Shown: positions 29,755 through 37,315 of the stretch, in pieces
Numbering within the stretch: position 1 is the stretch's first letter
Layout of the letters: each line of letters begins with the position of its first letter
NCBI GenBank assembly: GCA_023399295.1
Contig: JAEWQF010000023.1
Location: 1 to 64,000 of the forward strand
Direction: 5' to 3'
DNA: 64,000 nt
From: Bacteroidota bacterium
Lineage (GTDB): Bacteria; Bacteroidota; Bacteroidia; Bacteroidales; Dysgonomonadaceae
Notes under the pieces: generated by a model
Seen by the model: only the letters and a program-made list of their open reading frames with translations
The model's database searches: none
What the model was told of the DNA's origin: nothing
Position numbers and translations under genes: made by a program

Positions 29755-30411
29755 GTGCAAAACGAAAAATTCTATACCCATAGAGAAGAAAAGGCCAATT
29801 GGCTGACACACGGACTGGGCGTGTTGATGGGGCTCGCGGGATCAATCCTGCTCATTGGAAGAGCCCTCGCAGTGTGTGACTCAAGGGCGGTAGTGGCTTT
29901 TGCCCTCTTCGGGCTGGGGATGATCGGCTGCATGGGTGCTTCCACGCTCTACCACTATGTGCAGGAGCCACTGCGCAAGGCAAGGCTTCGCCATTTCGAC
30001 CATGCCGCCATCTACCTGCTGATCGCAGCCAGCTACTCGCCCTTCACGCTGATCCTGTTGCGGGATGAGCCGTTCTGGGGCTGGTTCATCTTCGGGGTGG
30101 TATGGCTGATCGCACTCACCGGCATCCTCATCAGCTTCCGTCCGCTGAAGCGCAACAGCCACCTCAAGACCGCCTCCTACGTGTTGATGGGACTGATCGT
30201 GCTGATTGCCTTCAAACCCCTGTTGGAGGTAACCCGGGCTATGGATGCCACCGATACGGTGATATGGTTGTTTGTGGGTGGCTTTTTCTATATTGCCGGG
30301 GCAGTGATCTACGCCCTGGCAAAGCATGAGTTTGTCCATTCCATTTTTCACCTCTTCGTGCTGCTGGGCCTGGCCAGCCACATCCATGCCGCATGGCTGA
30401 TACCGCTATAA
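29755..30411 (+). CDS. Hemolysin III family (PAQR/TrhA-like) membrane protein
   Basis: A 218-residue, seven-helix membrane protein of the PAQR superfamily (bacterial YqfA/TrhA/hemolysin III). Marks: EEKANWLTHGLGVLMGLAG near the N-terminus, GASTLYHYVQ, LRHFDHAAIYLLIAASYSPF and the C-terminal HEFVHSIFHLFVLLGLASH with the metal-binding histidines. The family is linked to membrane lipid homeostasis; cytolytic activity should not be assumed. Start is a GTG at 29755, right after the rhodanese stop, so the two are an operon, ended by the strong hairpin at 30410-30442. Confidence 0.88.
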   Translation: MQNEKFYTHREEKANWLTHGLGVLMGLAGSILLIGRALAVCDSRAVVAFALFGLGMIGCMGASTLYHYVQEPLRKARLRHFDHAAIYLLIAASYSPFTLILLRDEPFWGWFIFGVVWLIALTGILISFRPLKRNSHLKTASYVLMGLIVLIAFKPLLEVTRAMDATDTVIWLFVGGFFYIAGAVIYALAKHEFVHSIFHLFVLLGLASHIHAAWLIPL

Positions 30412-30442
30412 AAAAAGCATGGCTATCGGCCATGCTTTTTTT
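30410..30442. terminator. Bidirectional Rho-independent terminator
   Basis: Seven A, GCATGGC, loop TATCG, GCCATGC, seven T. The A and T tracts make it work on both strands: it ends the rhodanese-hemolysin III operon (plus) and the hut/MFS unit (minus). Confidence 0.92.
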
Positions 30443-30490
30443 GTTCCAGGTTTCAGGTTCAAAGCTATCAACTATCAACTTATCACGATC

Positions 30491-31876
30491 CTACGACTGA
30501 ATGTTAGGTGATTCCAACCCGTATCCTTTCTTCTTGTCCTCCGCTTTCAGCAGAAAAGCAAAGATGAGTGCCAGCACACCAAAGCTGGTGAAGATCAGCA
30601 TGGGCAGGGTGTAGTCGTAGGTGTTGACGGTGAGTCCGTCGCGTACGGTCTGACCGGTGATGCAGTACTTTTCGAGCACCCATCCGATGAGCAGGGGTAC
30701 CCCCATCAGACCCCAGTTCTGCACCCAGAAGATCAGCGAATAGGCGGTACCGAGTCGTTTTTCAGGGATGATCTTGGGTACGGAGGGCCACATGGCCGAC
30801 GGTACCAGCGAGAAGGCGATTCCGAGCACCACCACCAGCACCATGGCGAAGATCCAGCTGTTGAGGCCCGGCACGGAGAAGAGTGCATGCACGATGATCA
30901 GCAGCACCGCTCCGATGACCATGATGGTGGCTCCTTTCCCTTTGCGGTCGTAGATGCCGCCGAAGAGGGGTGTGAGCAGGATGTTACCGAAGGGAAGCAG
31001 CATCGGGATCAGTCCCGCCAAATCCTCCTTCACGCCGAACTTGTTCACCATCAGGTCGGTGGCATACTTCAGAAAGGGAAAAACCGCCGAGTAGAATAGT
31101 ACGCAGAGGATGGCAATGTACCACCATCCCTTGTTGGTCAGGATCTTGCCGATGTCGGCGATCTTGAACTCTTCTTCCGGTTCACTCGTTTCATCCTCTT
31201 GTAATGCTTCCGAAGCATCCAGTTTCTTGTCCATCATCACGTAGACGATGAAAGAGATCAGCCCGATGCAGAGACCAATCAACGCCACCAGCACGGGACG
31301 GGAGACATCTACCATGCCGGAAGCCTTGGCGATGGGTACCGAGAAGCCTAGCGCCATGGCCGTACCGATGCGGGCCATCGCCATCTCCATCCCCATGGCC
31401 ATCGCCATCTCCTTCCCCTTGAACCATTTCACTATGATCTTGGAGACGGTGATACCGGCAACCTCTACACCCACGGCGAATGTGGCGAAGCCGATGCTGG
31501 CCCAGAATACCTGTCCATCGAGGCCGAAGAGGGTAGCATCACCCAGTGAAGGGGTCGACACCGCCCAGTATTTGAGCGCCGTACCGGCCACCATCACGCC
31601 GGCAGCACCCAGACCGGTCATGCGCACCCCCAACTTGTCGAGGATGATCCCGCCGAAGATCAGCATCAGCAGGAAGACGTTGAACCAGCCGTAGGAGCTG
31701 GTGAAGGTGCCATAGTCGGCGCGCGACCAGCCCAGCTGTCCCTCCAGTAAGCCCGCCAGCGGAGCCATGATATCGGTTAAAAAGTATCCGCACATCATCG
31801 TGAAGGAGACAATGACGAGTGCTGTCCATCGTGCCGCTGCAGAATCCCTGAGCGATTTCCTCAAATTCTCTACCAT
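30491..31876 (-). CDS. MFS transporter at the end of the histidine cluster
   Basis: A 461-residue, 12-helix major facilitator protein. The first half contains SSYGWFNVFLLMLIFGGIILDKLGVRMTG-type helix 2-3 features (loop 2-3 GGIILDKLGVR is the MFS signature), a charged central loop around residues 215-240 (EALQEDETSEPEEE) and a hydrophilic tail. It most resembles the OFA/anion-cation symporter branches. Substrate unknown; its place directly after hutH suggests histidine, urocanate or a related metabolite. It has its own TATCTTTG element at 31930-31937, so it can be expressed separately from hutH. Confidence 0.82.
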   Translation of the reverse strand: MVENLRKSLRDSAAARWTALVIVSFTMMCGYFLTDIMAPLAGLLEGQLGWSRADYGTFTSSYGWFNVFLLMLIFGGIILDKLGVRMTGLGAAGVMVAGTALKYWAVSTPSLGDATLFGLDGQVFWASIGFATFAVGVEVAGITVSKIIVKWFKGKEMAMAMGMEMAMARIGTAMALGFSVPIAKASGMVDVSRPVLVALIGLCIGLISFIVYVMMDKKLDASEALQEDETSEPEEEFKIADIGKILTNKGWWYIAILCVLFYSAVFPFLKYATDLMVNKFGVKEDLAGLIPMLLPFGNILLTPLFGGIYDRKGKGATIMVIGAVLLIIVHALFSVPGLNSWIFAMVLVVVLGIAFSLVPSAMWPSVPKIIPEKRLGTAYSLIFWVQNWGLMGVPLLIGWVLEKYCITGQTVRDGLTVNTYDYTLPMLIFTSFGVLALIFAFLLKAEDKKKGYGLESPNIQS

Positions 31877-31929
31877 TTCTTCTGTTGTTATAGGTTGTTA
31901 TTTATCTGTCATGTGAAACTGAGAAGCTG

Positions 31930-31937
31930 CAAAGATA
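31930..31937 (-). promoter_or_regulatory. -7 promoter element for the MFS gene
   Basis: Minus-strand TATCTTTG matches TAnnTTTG, 54 bases upstream of the MFS ATG in the 107-bp gap after hutH. Confidence 0.5.
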
Positions 31938-31983
31938 CGCAAAGCGATCTTTTTCACCCGTTATTTTACAATTAAATTGGCTT

Positions 31984-33483
31984 TCAGAGTGCATCCACCT
32001 CAAGCCGGTTGAGAAAAGAGACCGTTTTGCGGATCTCCTTGTACATCACGATATCCTCATCAATAAAGGGCACCTCCTTGCGGTAAGCCTTCACCACCTT
32101 CTCGATGAGGGGTGACGAGTGCAGGGGGCGGCGGAAGTCGAGTGCCTGCACCCCGTTCATCAGCTCGATGGAGAGGATGATGTCCAGGTTGTCCATCAGC
32201 GGGAGCAGCTTGATGGCCGAGGTGGCACCCATGCTCACGTGATCCTCCTGACCGTTGGAGGAGACAATGGAGTCGGTGCTGGCGGCGTAGCTGTACATCT
32301 TATTCTGACTCACCACCGATGCGGCGACGTACTGCGGGATCATGAAGCCGGAGTTGAGGCCGGGGTTGGCCACCAGGAACTCGGGCAGCCCCCGTTTGCC
32401 CAGGATCAGCTGCGCCATGCGCCGCTCCGAAATGTTTCCCAACTCTGCCAGAGCGATGGCCAGGAAGTCGAAGGCGATGGCCAGGGGCTGACCGTGGAAG
32501 TTGCCACCGGAGATGATCTCGTCGTCGTCGGGAAAGATGGTGGGGTTGTCGGTCACCGAGTTGATCTCGGTCACCACAACCTGCTCCACATAGTCGATCG
32601 CATCCTTGGTGGCGCCATGCACCTGGGGTACGCAACGAAAGGAATAGGGATCCTGCAAGTGTTCCTTCTCTTGGGAAATGAGTTCACTCCCCTCCAGGAA
32701 ACGGCGTATGTTGCGACTGGTCTCCTGCTGACCGCGATGGGGACGGATCAGGTGGAGCCGCTCGTCGAACGGTTCGAGGTGACCGTCGTAGGCATCCAGT
32801 GAGAGGGCGGCGATCAGGTCGGCCCGCAGTGAGAGTCGCTTCGCTTTCATGATGGCGTAGACGCCATGTGCCGACATGAACTGGGTGCCATTGAGCAGTG
32901 CCAGCCCCTCCTTGCTTTTGAGACGGATGGGGCTCCAGCCAAACTCATCGAGCACGGCACCGATGTCGCGTTTTTGACCCTTGTAGAAGACATCCCCCAC
33001 CCCGATCAGCGGCAGGAAGAGATTGGCCAGCGGTGCCAGGTCGCCAGAGGCACCCAGCGATCCCTTGTCGTAGACCACTGGCAGGATGTCGTTGTTGAAC
33101 AGGTCGAGCATCCGCTGCACGGTGGTCACCTGCACCCCGCTGTAACCCAGCGAGAGGGCATGCGCCTTGAGCAGGAACATCAGCTTGACGATCAGTGGTG
33201 CCACCTCGTTGCCCACGCTGCAGGCATGTGATTTCACCAGGTTCTCCTGCAGGCTGTTCAGATCTTCACCTGAGATGTTGTGGTTGTAGAGGGAGCCGAA
33301 GCCGGTGGTGATGCCGTAGATCGGCTCCTTCTGTGTCTCCATCTTGCGATCAAGGTAGTCGCGGCAGCGCTGTATCCGTTCGATCGCCTCGGGTGCCAGC
33401 TCCACCTTAATGTTACTGGTAATGATTTTCTCCAGGTCGCTGATGGTGAGCTCTCCCCGGCCAATCAGAAAGATGTTTTTCAT
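31984..33483 (-). CDS. hutH: Histidine ammonia-lyase
   Basis: Deaminates L-histidine to urocanate, first step of histidine degradation (499 residues). The MIO prosthetic group forms from Ala145-Ser146-Gly147 in GSLGASGDLAPLAN; YGITTGFGSL near residue 56 supplies the catalytic Tyr. The ATG at 33483 directly follows the fchA stop (TGA then ATG), so translation is tightly coupled. Normal length and intact. Confidence 0.97.
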   Translation of the reverse strand: MKNIFLIGRGELTISDLEKIITSNIKVELAPEAIERIQRCRDYLDRKMETQKEPIYGITTGFGSLYNHNISGEDLNSLQENLVKSHACSVGNEVAPLIVKLMFLLKAHALSLGYSGVQVTTVQRMLDLFNNDILPVVYDKGSLGASGDLAPLANLFLPLIGVGDVFYKGQKRDIGAVLDEFGWSPIRLKSKEGLALLNGTQFMSAHGVYAIMKAKRLSLRADLIAALSLDAYDGHLEPFDERLHLIRPHRGQQETSRNIRRFLEGSELISQEKEHLQDPYSFRCVPQVHGATKDAIDYVEQVVVTEINSVTDNPTIFPDDDEIISGGNFHGQPLAIAFDFLAIALAELGNISERRMAQLILGKRGLPEFLVANPGLNSGFMIPQYVAASVVSQNKMYSYAASTDSIVSSNGQEDHVSMGATSAIKLLPLMDNLDIILSIELMNGVQALDFRRPLHSSPLIEKVVKAYRKEVPFIDEDIVMYKEIRKTVSFLNRLEVDAL

Positions 33484-34110
33484 TCAGATTCTTGATTTAA
33501 TCAGTTCAATGGCTTTGGCTTCTATCTCCATGGTATGTATCTCCAGCCGGTCGCACGTTGCATTCATTTCGTCGACAAACGACTGATCGGTGATGCCCCC
33601 AAGGTTGACACGCACGTTGAGCAATGCGCTCAGGATGGCTGTGCGGCAGTTCATCAGTCCCACCAGCCCGTCGGTAGCCGCGTTTGGGTTTCCCTTCAGC
33701 AATGTCTCCCACATGGTTTCCAACAGGGAAGAAGCCCTCTCGGCCACCTCCAGCGGGACCAGTGACGCCTGCCTGGTTGCCTCCTGTATCGTTGCTTCGC
33801 GATACAGCTGCTCTCCTTCTGTCTCTTTGGGTAACCGATATGCATCCATCACCCGTCGGTATGCCTCCGCATCACGGTCGATATCCTCCAAAAAGCGGCT
33901 CCGCTCTGCCGACATCTCAGCTGCGATTTCCCGCATCCGTTCATCCACATCGGCATACTTCTTCCTGCCAATGGTGAGGTTGGCCACCATCTCTGTCAGC
34001 GCTGTGCCCATGGCGGCATTCAGTGCGGCGCTGCTGCCGCCGCCCGGTACCGGCTCTTTTGCGGCGCTCTTCTCCAGAAATTCTTTCAGTAACAGATCCT
34101 GTAGTTTCAT
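33484..34110 (-). CDS. fchA: Formimidoyltetrahydrofolate cyclodeaminase
   Basis: Converts 5-formimino-THF to 5,10-methenyl-THF and ammonia, feeding the one-carbon pool (208 residues, FTCD_C all-helical fold). The signature EPVPGGGSSAALNAAMG is at residues 18-35. The ATG at 34110 (MKLQDLLLKEFLEK) is preferred over an upstream start. It abuts hutH and, with FtcD at 36290, forms the two-protein version of the fused eukaryotic FTCD enzyme. A repeat-filled spacer of 363 bp separates it from hutI. Confidence 0.94.
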   Translation of the reverse strand: MKLQDLLLKEFLEKSAAKEPVPGGGSSAALNAAMGTALTEMVANLTIGRKKYADVDERMREIAAEMSAERSRFLEDIDRDAEAYRRVMDAYRLPKETEGEQLYREATIQEATRQASLVPLEVAERASSLLETMWETLLKGNPNAATDGLVGLMNCRTAILSALLNVRVNLGGITDQSFVDEMNATCDRLEIHTMEIEAKAIELIKSRI

Positions 34111-34260
34111 ATGATTAAAACTATTGATTATTAAATGTATCATATGGAACTCGCTTTTAATCATGCTCTTGTGTGAGAACAGTTATCATGCTCGTTTCAT
34201 ATTGTTATATTTTAGCTTTCAGTGGTCAGTAATCAGCTTCTTGTGCATATTTCCCGGTTC

Positions 34261-34372
34261 CTGAACTTCAAACCCTGAACCTCAAACCCTGAACTTTAAA
34301 CCCTGAACCTCAAACCCTGAACCTCAAACCCTGAACTTCAAACCCTGAACTTTAAACCCTGAACCTCAAACT
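34261..34372. repeat. 14-bp tandem repeat, eight units
   Basis: Eight contiguous units of CTGAACYTYAAACC (variants CTTC, CCTC, CTTT at the variable bases), starting the repeat block in the 363-bp spacer between hutI and fchA (34111-34473). There are no spacers between units, so it is not a CRISPR array. The rest of the spacer (34111-34260) shows no gene or clear promoter. Confidence 0.95.
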
Positions 34373-34380
34373 TCAAACTC

Positions 34381-34428
34381 ACTAACTTACTAACCTACTA
34401 ACCTACTAACCTACTAACCTACTAACCT
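34381..34428. repeat. 8-bp tandem repeat, six units
   Basis: Six contiguous units of ACTAACCT (the first is ACTAACTT), directly after the 14-bp array with only TCAAACTC between. Confidence 0.95.
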
Positions 34429-34470
34429 AAGAACATCGAACTAAGAACATCGAACTAAGAACATCGAACT
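34429..34470. repeat. Second 14-bp tandem repeat, three units
   Basis: Three perfect units of AAGAACATCGAACT, abutting the 8-bp array and ending three bases from the hutI stop codon. Confidence 0.95.
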
Positions 34471-34473
34471 ATT

Positions 34474-35709
34474 TCATACAACTTCCCCTTTCTTGATCAC
34501 CCGTTCCACGATGTTCATCCCCACATGGTAGGGCAGGAACCTGTAGGATGGAAACTGCAACAGCAGCAGGTCGCCCTGCTTCCCCACATCGATGCTGCCG
34601 ATGCGGTCGGCACGTCCCAGTGCTGCCGCACTGTTGAGCGTGAAGGCGGTCACCGCCTCCTCGGGTGTGAGCTGCATGTAGATGCAGGCCAGGGCGAAAA
34701 GCAGCGGCACCGAAGCGGTAAAGGAGCTCCCCGGGTTGAAGTCGGTGGCCAACGCCACGATGCATCCGCTGTCGATCATTGTACGGGCGCGGGCATAGGG
34801 CTCACGCAGTGAGAAAGCAGTCAATGGCAACAGCGTGGCCACACTGTCTGATGCTGCCAGTGCGGAGATCCCCTCGTCGGAGGCCTGTAACAGGTGATCT
34901 GCCGAGAGGCAGTGTAGCTCCGCAGCCAGCTCGGCTCCCCCCAGGGATACGATCTCGTCGGCGTGCATCTTCGGTTTCAGTCCGAGCGAAGCAGCTGCCT
35001 GCAGGTAACGGCGCGATTGCTCGATGGTGAAGACCCCCTGTTCACAGAAGATGTCGGCCGCTTCGGCCAGTCCCTCCTTCGCTACCAGGGGGAGCATCTC
35101 CTCAATCTGAAAATCGATGAAAGCATCCTCCCTCCCCTTCCACTCCTGCGGGATGGCATGTGCTCCCATATAGGTGGATACCACATCCATCAGATGGCTC
35201 CCGTTCAGATGGCGCATCACCCGCAGCTGTTTCAGCTCGGTCTCCCTGTCCTGACCGTAACCGCTTTTACCCTCCACAGTGGTGATACCCAGCCGCAACA
35301 TCGCATCGAGTCGTTGTCGTCCGGAAACGATCAGCTCCGCTTCTGTGGCTGCTCGGGTGGCACGGGTTGTGCTGACGATACCCCCACCCCTCTCCATAAT
35401 CGCCATGTAGCTGTCACCCCTCATCCGCCAGGCGAACTCCTCCTCGCGGTAACCGCCAAAAACGAGGTGGGTATGGGGATCCACAAAGCCCGGTAGGAGC
35501 GCCTTGCCGGTGGCGTCGATCACGTTGTAATCGTCCAGGTTGACAGGAAGCGGTTCACCCTGTTTAAGGACATGTGAGATGATGCCATCGGTGACGATCA
35601 CCGTGCCATTCTCAATCACCTTCAGGTCGGACATCTCACTGCCCCGTTTGCCTTTGAAGCCGCTGCAGGTAACCACCTGGGCCGCATCCTTGATGACCAG
35701 GTTATGCAT
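34474..35709 (-). CDS. hutI: Imidazolonepropionase
   Basis: Hydrolyses 4-imidazolone-5-propanoate to N-formimino-L-glutamate (411 residues, amidohydrolase superfamily). Metal-binding HTH at 79-81 in LLPGFVDPHTHLVFGG, the substrate loop YREEEFAWRMRG, and the catalytic Asp in ATDFNPGSS. The ATG at 35709 (MHNLVIKDAAQVV) overlaps the end of the PnuC-like gene by 8 bp, indicating translational coupling. Its stop is three bases from the repeat block. Confidence 0.96.
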   Translation of the reverse strand: MHNLVIKDAAQVVTCSGFKGKRGSEMSDLKVIENGTVIVTDGIISHVLKQGEPLPVNLDDYNVIDATGKALLPGFVDPHTHLVFGGYREEEFAWRMRGDSYMAIMERGGGIVSTTRATRAATEAELIVSGRQRLDAMLRLGITTVEGKSGYGQDRETELKQLRVMRHLNGSHLMDVVSTYMGAHAIPQEWKGREDAFIDFQIEEMLPLVAKEGLAEAADIFCEQGVFTIEQSRRYLQAAASLGLKPKMHADEIVSLGGAELAAELHCLSADHLLQASDEGISALAASDSVATLLPLTAFSLREPYARARTMIDSGCIVALATDFNPGSSFTASVPLLFALACIYMQLTPEEAVTAFTLNSAAALGRADRIGSIDVGKQGDLLLLQFPSYRFLPYHVGMNIVERVIKKGEVV

Positions 35710-36289
35710 GATTCCTTTTTGTTTTCGCAGTCCACTCACGCAGTCCCATGATGGCAAGCACCAGGAAGATGGCGTACTGGATGGAGGTGAAGTAGAGTCC
35801 TTGTGAGGCATAGATCGGTATGGAGACGATGTTGCCGATGATCCAGAAATGCCAGTTCTCCAGTCTCTTCACTGCCATCAGGATGGTGGCGACCAGGAAG
35901 AAGGAGGTGTTGAAGGCATCGATCCAGGGCAAGATGGAGACCATGTAACCAGCATCGTCACGGTTCACCCATCGCAACAGCAGGAACACCGCTGCATAGA
36001 TCACCACCACACTGCCCCAGGTAAGGATGTGCTGCCTGGAGCTGTTGCGTCTGATCTGCAGCTTCTGGTTGTCGTCGCCGGTGCGGGACCACATATACCA
36101 GCCGAAGATGTTGGAAGCCAGGTAGACCATATTGATGCCCGCGTTGGCATAGAGGCGTGCCTCAAAGCAGATGTAGATATAGATGGCCACGTTGATGATG
36201 CCGAAAGGAAAGACCAGAATCTTCTCCTTGCGGGCATACCATACGCTGATCACTCCGAAGATGGCGGCGGTCAGTTCAATCCAGTTCAT
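35702..36289 (-). CDS. pnuC: PnuC-like small-molecule transporter inside the hut operon
   Basis: A 195-residue, about seven-helix membrane protein of the PnuC family (nicotinamide riboside, thiamine or riboflavin facilitators). Family features: ISVWYARKEKILVFPFGIIN near residue 15, YANAGINMVYLASNIFGWYMW, and NWHFWIIGNIVSIPIYASQG with conserved Trp/Asn positions that line the substrate pore. Start ATG 36289 follows the ftcD stop with no gap, and the 3' end overlaps hutI by 8 bp, so it is an integral member of the operon. No TPP or other riboswitch is visible upstream. Its substrate in this context is unknown. Confidence 0.85.
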   Translation of the reverse strand: MNWIELTAAIFGVISVWYARKEKILVFPFGIINVAIYIYICFEARLYANAGINMVYLASNIFGWYMWSRTGDDNQKLQIRRNSSRQHILTWGSVVVIYAAVFLLLRWVNRDDAGYMVSILPWIDAFNTSFFLVATILMAVKRLENWHFWIIGNIVSIPIYASQGLYFTSIQYAIFLVLAIMGLREWTAKTKRNHA

Positions 36290-37186
36290 CTATTCCATCA
36301 GTTTTGCCTCGAGCACCTGGCTCATCGAGAAGTTTTCCAATCCCAGGTAGTAGGCAGCCGCATCGACCAGCGCCTCCATCGGCACCAGTCCGATCACCTC
36401 GGCACCCACCACCGGTACCCCATAGCGCTGCGCCTCTATCCGCACCAGCTCATGGGCACGATAGATGGCTGTCTTGGTGTAGTCGGTCAGGTTCATTGAG
36501 ACCTGGGTGATGCCCCGTTCTTCAAGGGTCACCCCCATCGCTTTGCAATAACGAAGGCCGCCCCCCACAAAGCGCACCTTTCTGGCAATGGCGTTGGCGA
36601 TCTCCTGGTCTGCCGTACCCAGGTTTACGTTGTAGGCTACCAGCGGCATGCGTGCTCCGACGGCCACCGCGCCAGCGGTGGGATGCGGCAAGGCGGGACC
36701 GAAGTCGGGCTGCCACTCCGGCAGCAGCATCTTCCTCGTCAACCCTTCAAACTCCCCCTTGCGCACCGCGGCCAGGTTCTCTCGATGGGGTGCAGCGGCC
36801 GACTTCTCATAGAGGAAGACCGGCAGTTGGAATTGTTTGCCTACCGCCTCAGCCACCTCCTTTGAAAGAGCAACCGCCTCCTCCATGGTCACGTTGCGGA
36901 TGGGGATAAAAGGCACCACATCCACCGCACCCATGCGGGGATGCTGACCGCTGTGCTGTGTCAGGTCGATCAGCTCCACCGCCCTGCCGATGGCATCGAT
37001 CACTGCTGCTTTCAACGCCTCCGGCTCACCCATCACGGTGATCACCGACCGGTTGTGGTCCGCATCACTGCTGTAATCCAGCAGCTTCACACCCTCTCTG
37101 CCGCGGAAGGCATCCGCTATCTGCTCTACTTTTTCCTTGTCGCGTCCCTCGCTGAAATTGGGTACGCACTCCATGATCCTGTTCAT
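36290..37186 (-). CDS. ftcD: Glutamate formimidoyltransferase
   Basis: Transfers the formimino group from formiminoglutamate to tetrahydrofolate, releasing glutamate (298 residues, N-terminal half of the eukaryotic FTCD). Begins MNRIMECVPNFSEGRD, with HSGQHPRMGAVDVVPFIPI (catalytic His region) and the folate-side GLRYCKAMGVTLEERGITQV. Preceded by a TACATTTG promoter element at 37228-37235; the PnuC-like ATG directly follows its stop. Functions with FchA downstream. Confidence 0.95.
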   Translation of the reverse strand: MNRIMECVPNFSEGRDKEKVEQIADAFRGREGVKLLDYSSDADHNRSVITVMGEPEALKAAVIDAIGRAVELIDLTQHSGQHPRMGAVDVVPFIPIRNVTMEEAVALSKEVAEAVGKQFQLPVFLYEKSAAAPHRENLAAVRKGEFEGLTRKMLLPEWQPDFGPALPHPTAGAVAVGARMPLVAYNVNLGTADQEIANAIARKVRFVGGGLRYCKAMGVTLEERGITQVSMNLTDYTKTAIYRAHELVRIEAQRYGVPVVGAEVIGLVPMEALVDAAAYYLGLENFSMSQVLEAKLME

Positions 37187-37227
37187 CCGTTGCTGTCTGT
37201 TTTTTTCTATAGGTTATCCCTCAAATG

Positions 37228-37235
37228 CAAATGTA
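37228..37235 (-). promoter_or_regulatory. -7 promoter element for ftcD-pnuC-hutI
   Basis: Minus-strand TACATTTG matches TAnnTTTG, 42 bases upstream of the ftcD ATG in the 129-bp gap after hutU. Confidence 0.5.
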
Positions 37236-37315
37236 TCGTTATATTTTGTGAATCTCCCGATTTCTCAGCGTGATTTTTGTTGATTTGCTGGCCCGGGAAA
37301 GTGATCTGTCTTGAA

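Noticed and set aside
34261..34470. Possible CRISPR array from the periodic repeats
   Set aside because: Units of 8 and 14 bp are contiguous with no unique spacers, there are three different unit types, and no cas genes are near.
37187..37315. Riboswitch upstream of ftcD-pnuC that could reveal the PnuC substrate
   Set aside because: The 129-bp gap has a promoter element but no TPP, FMN or NAD riboswitch-like core that I can recognise.
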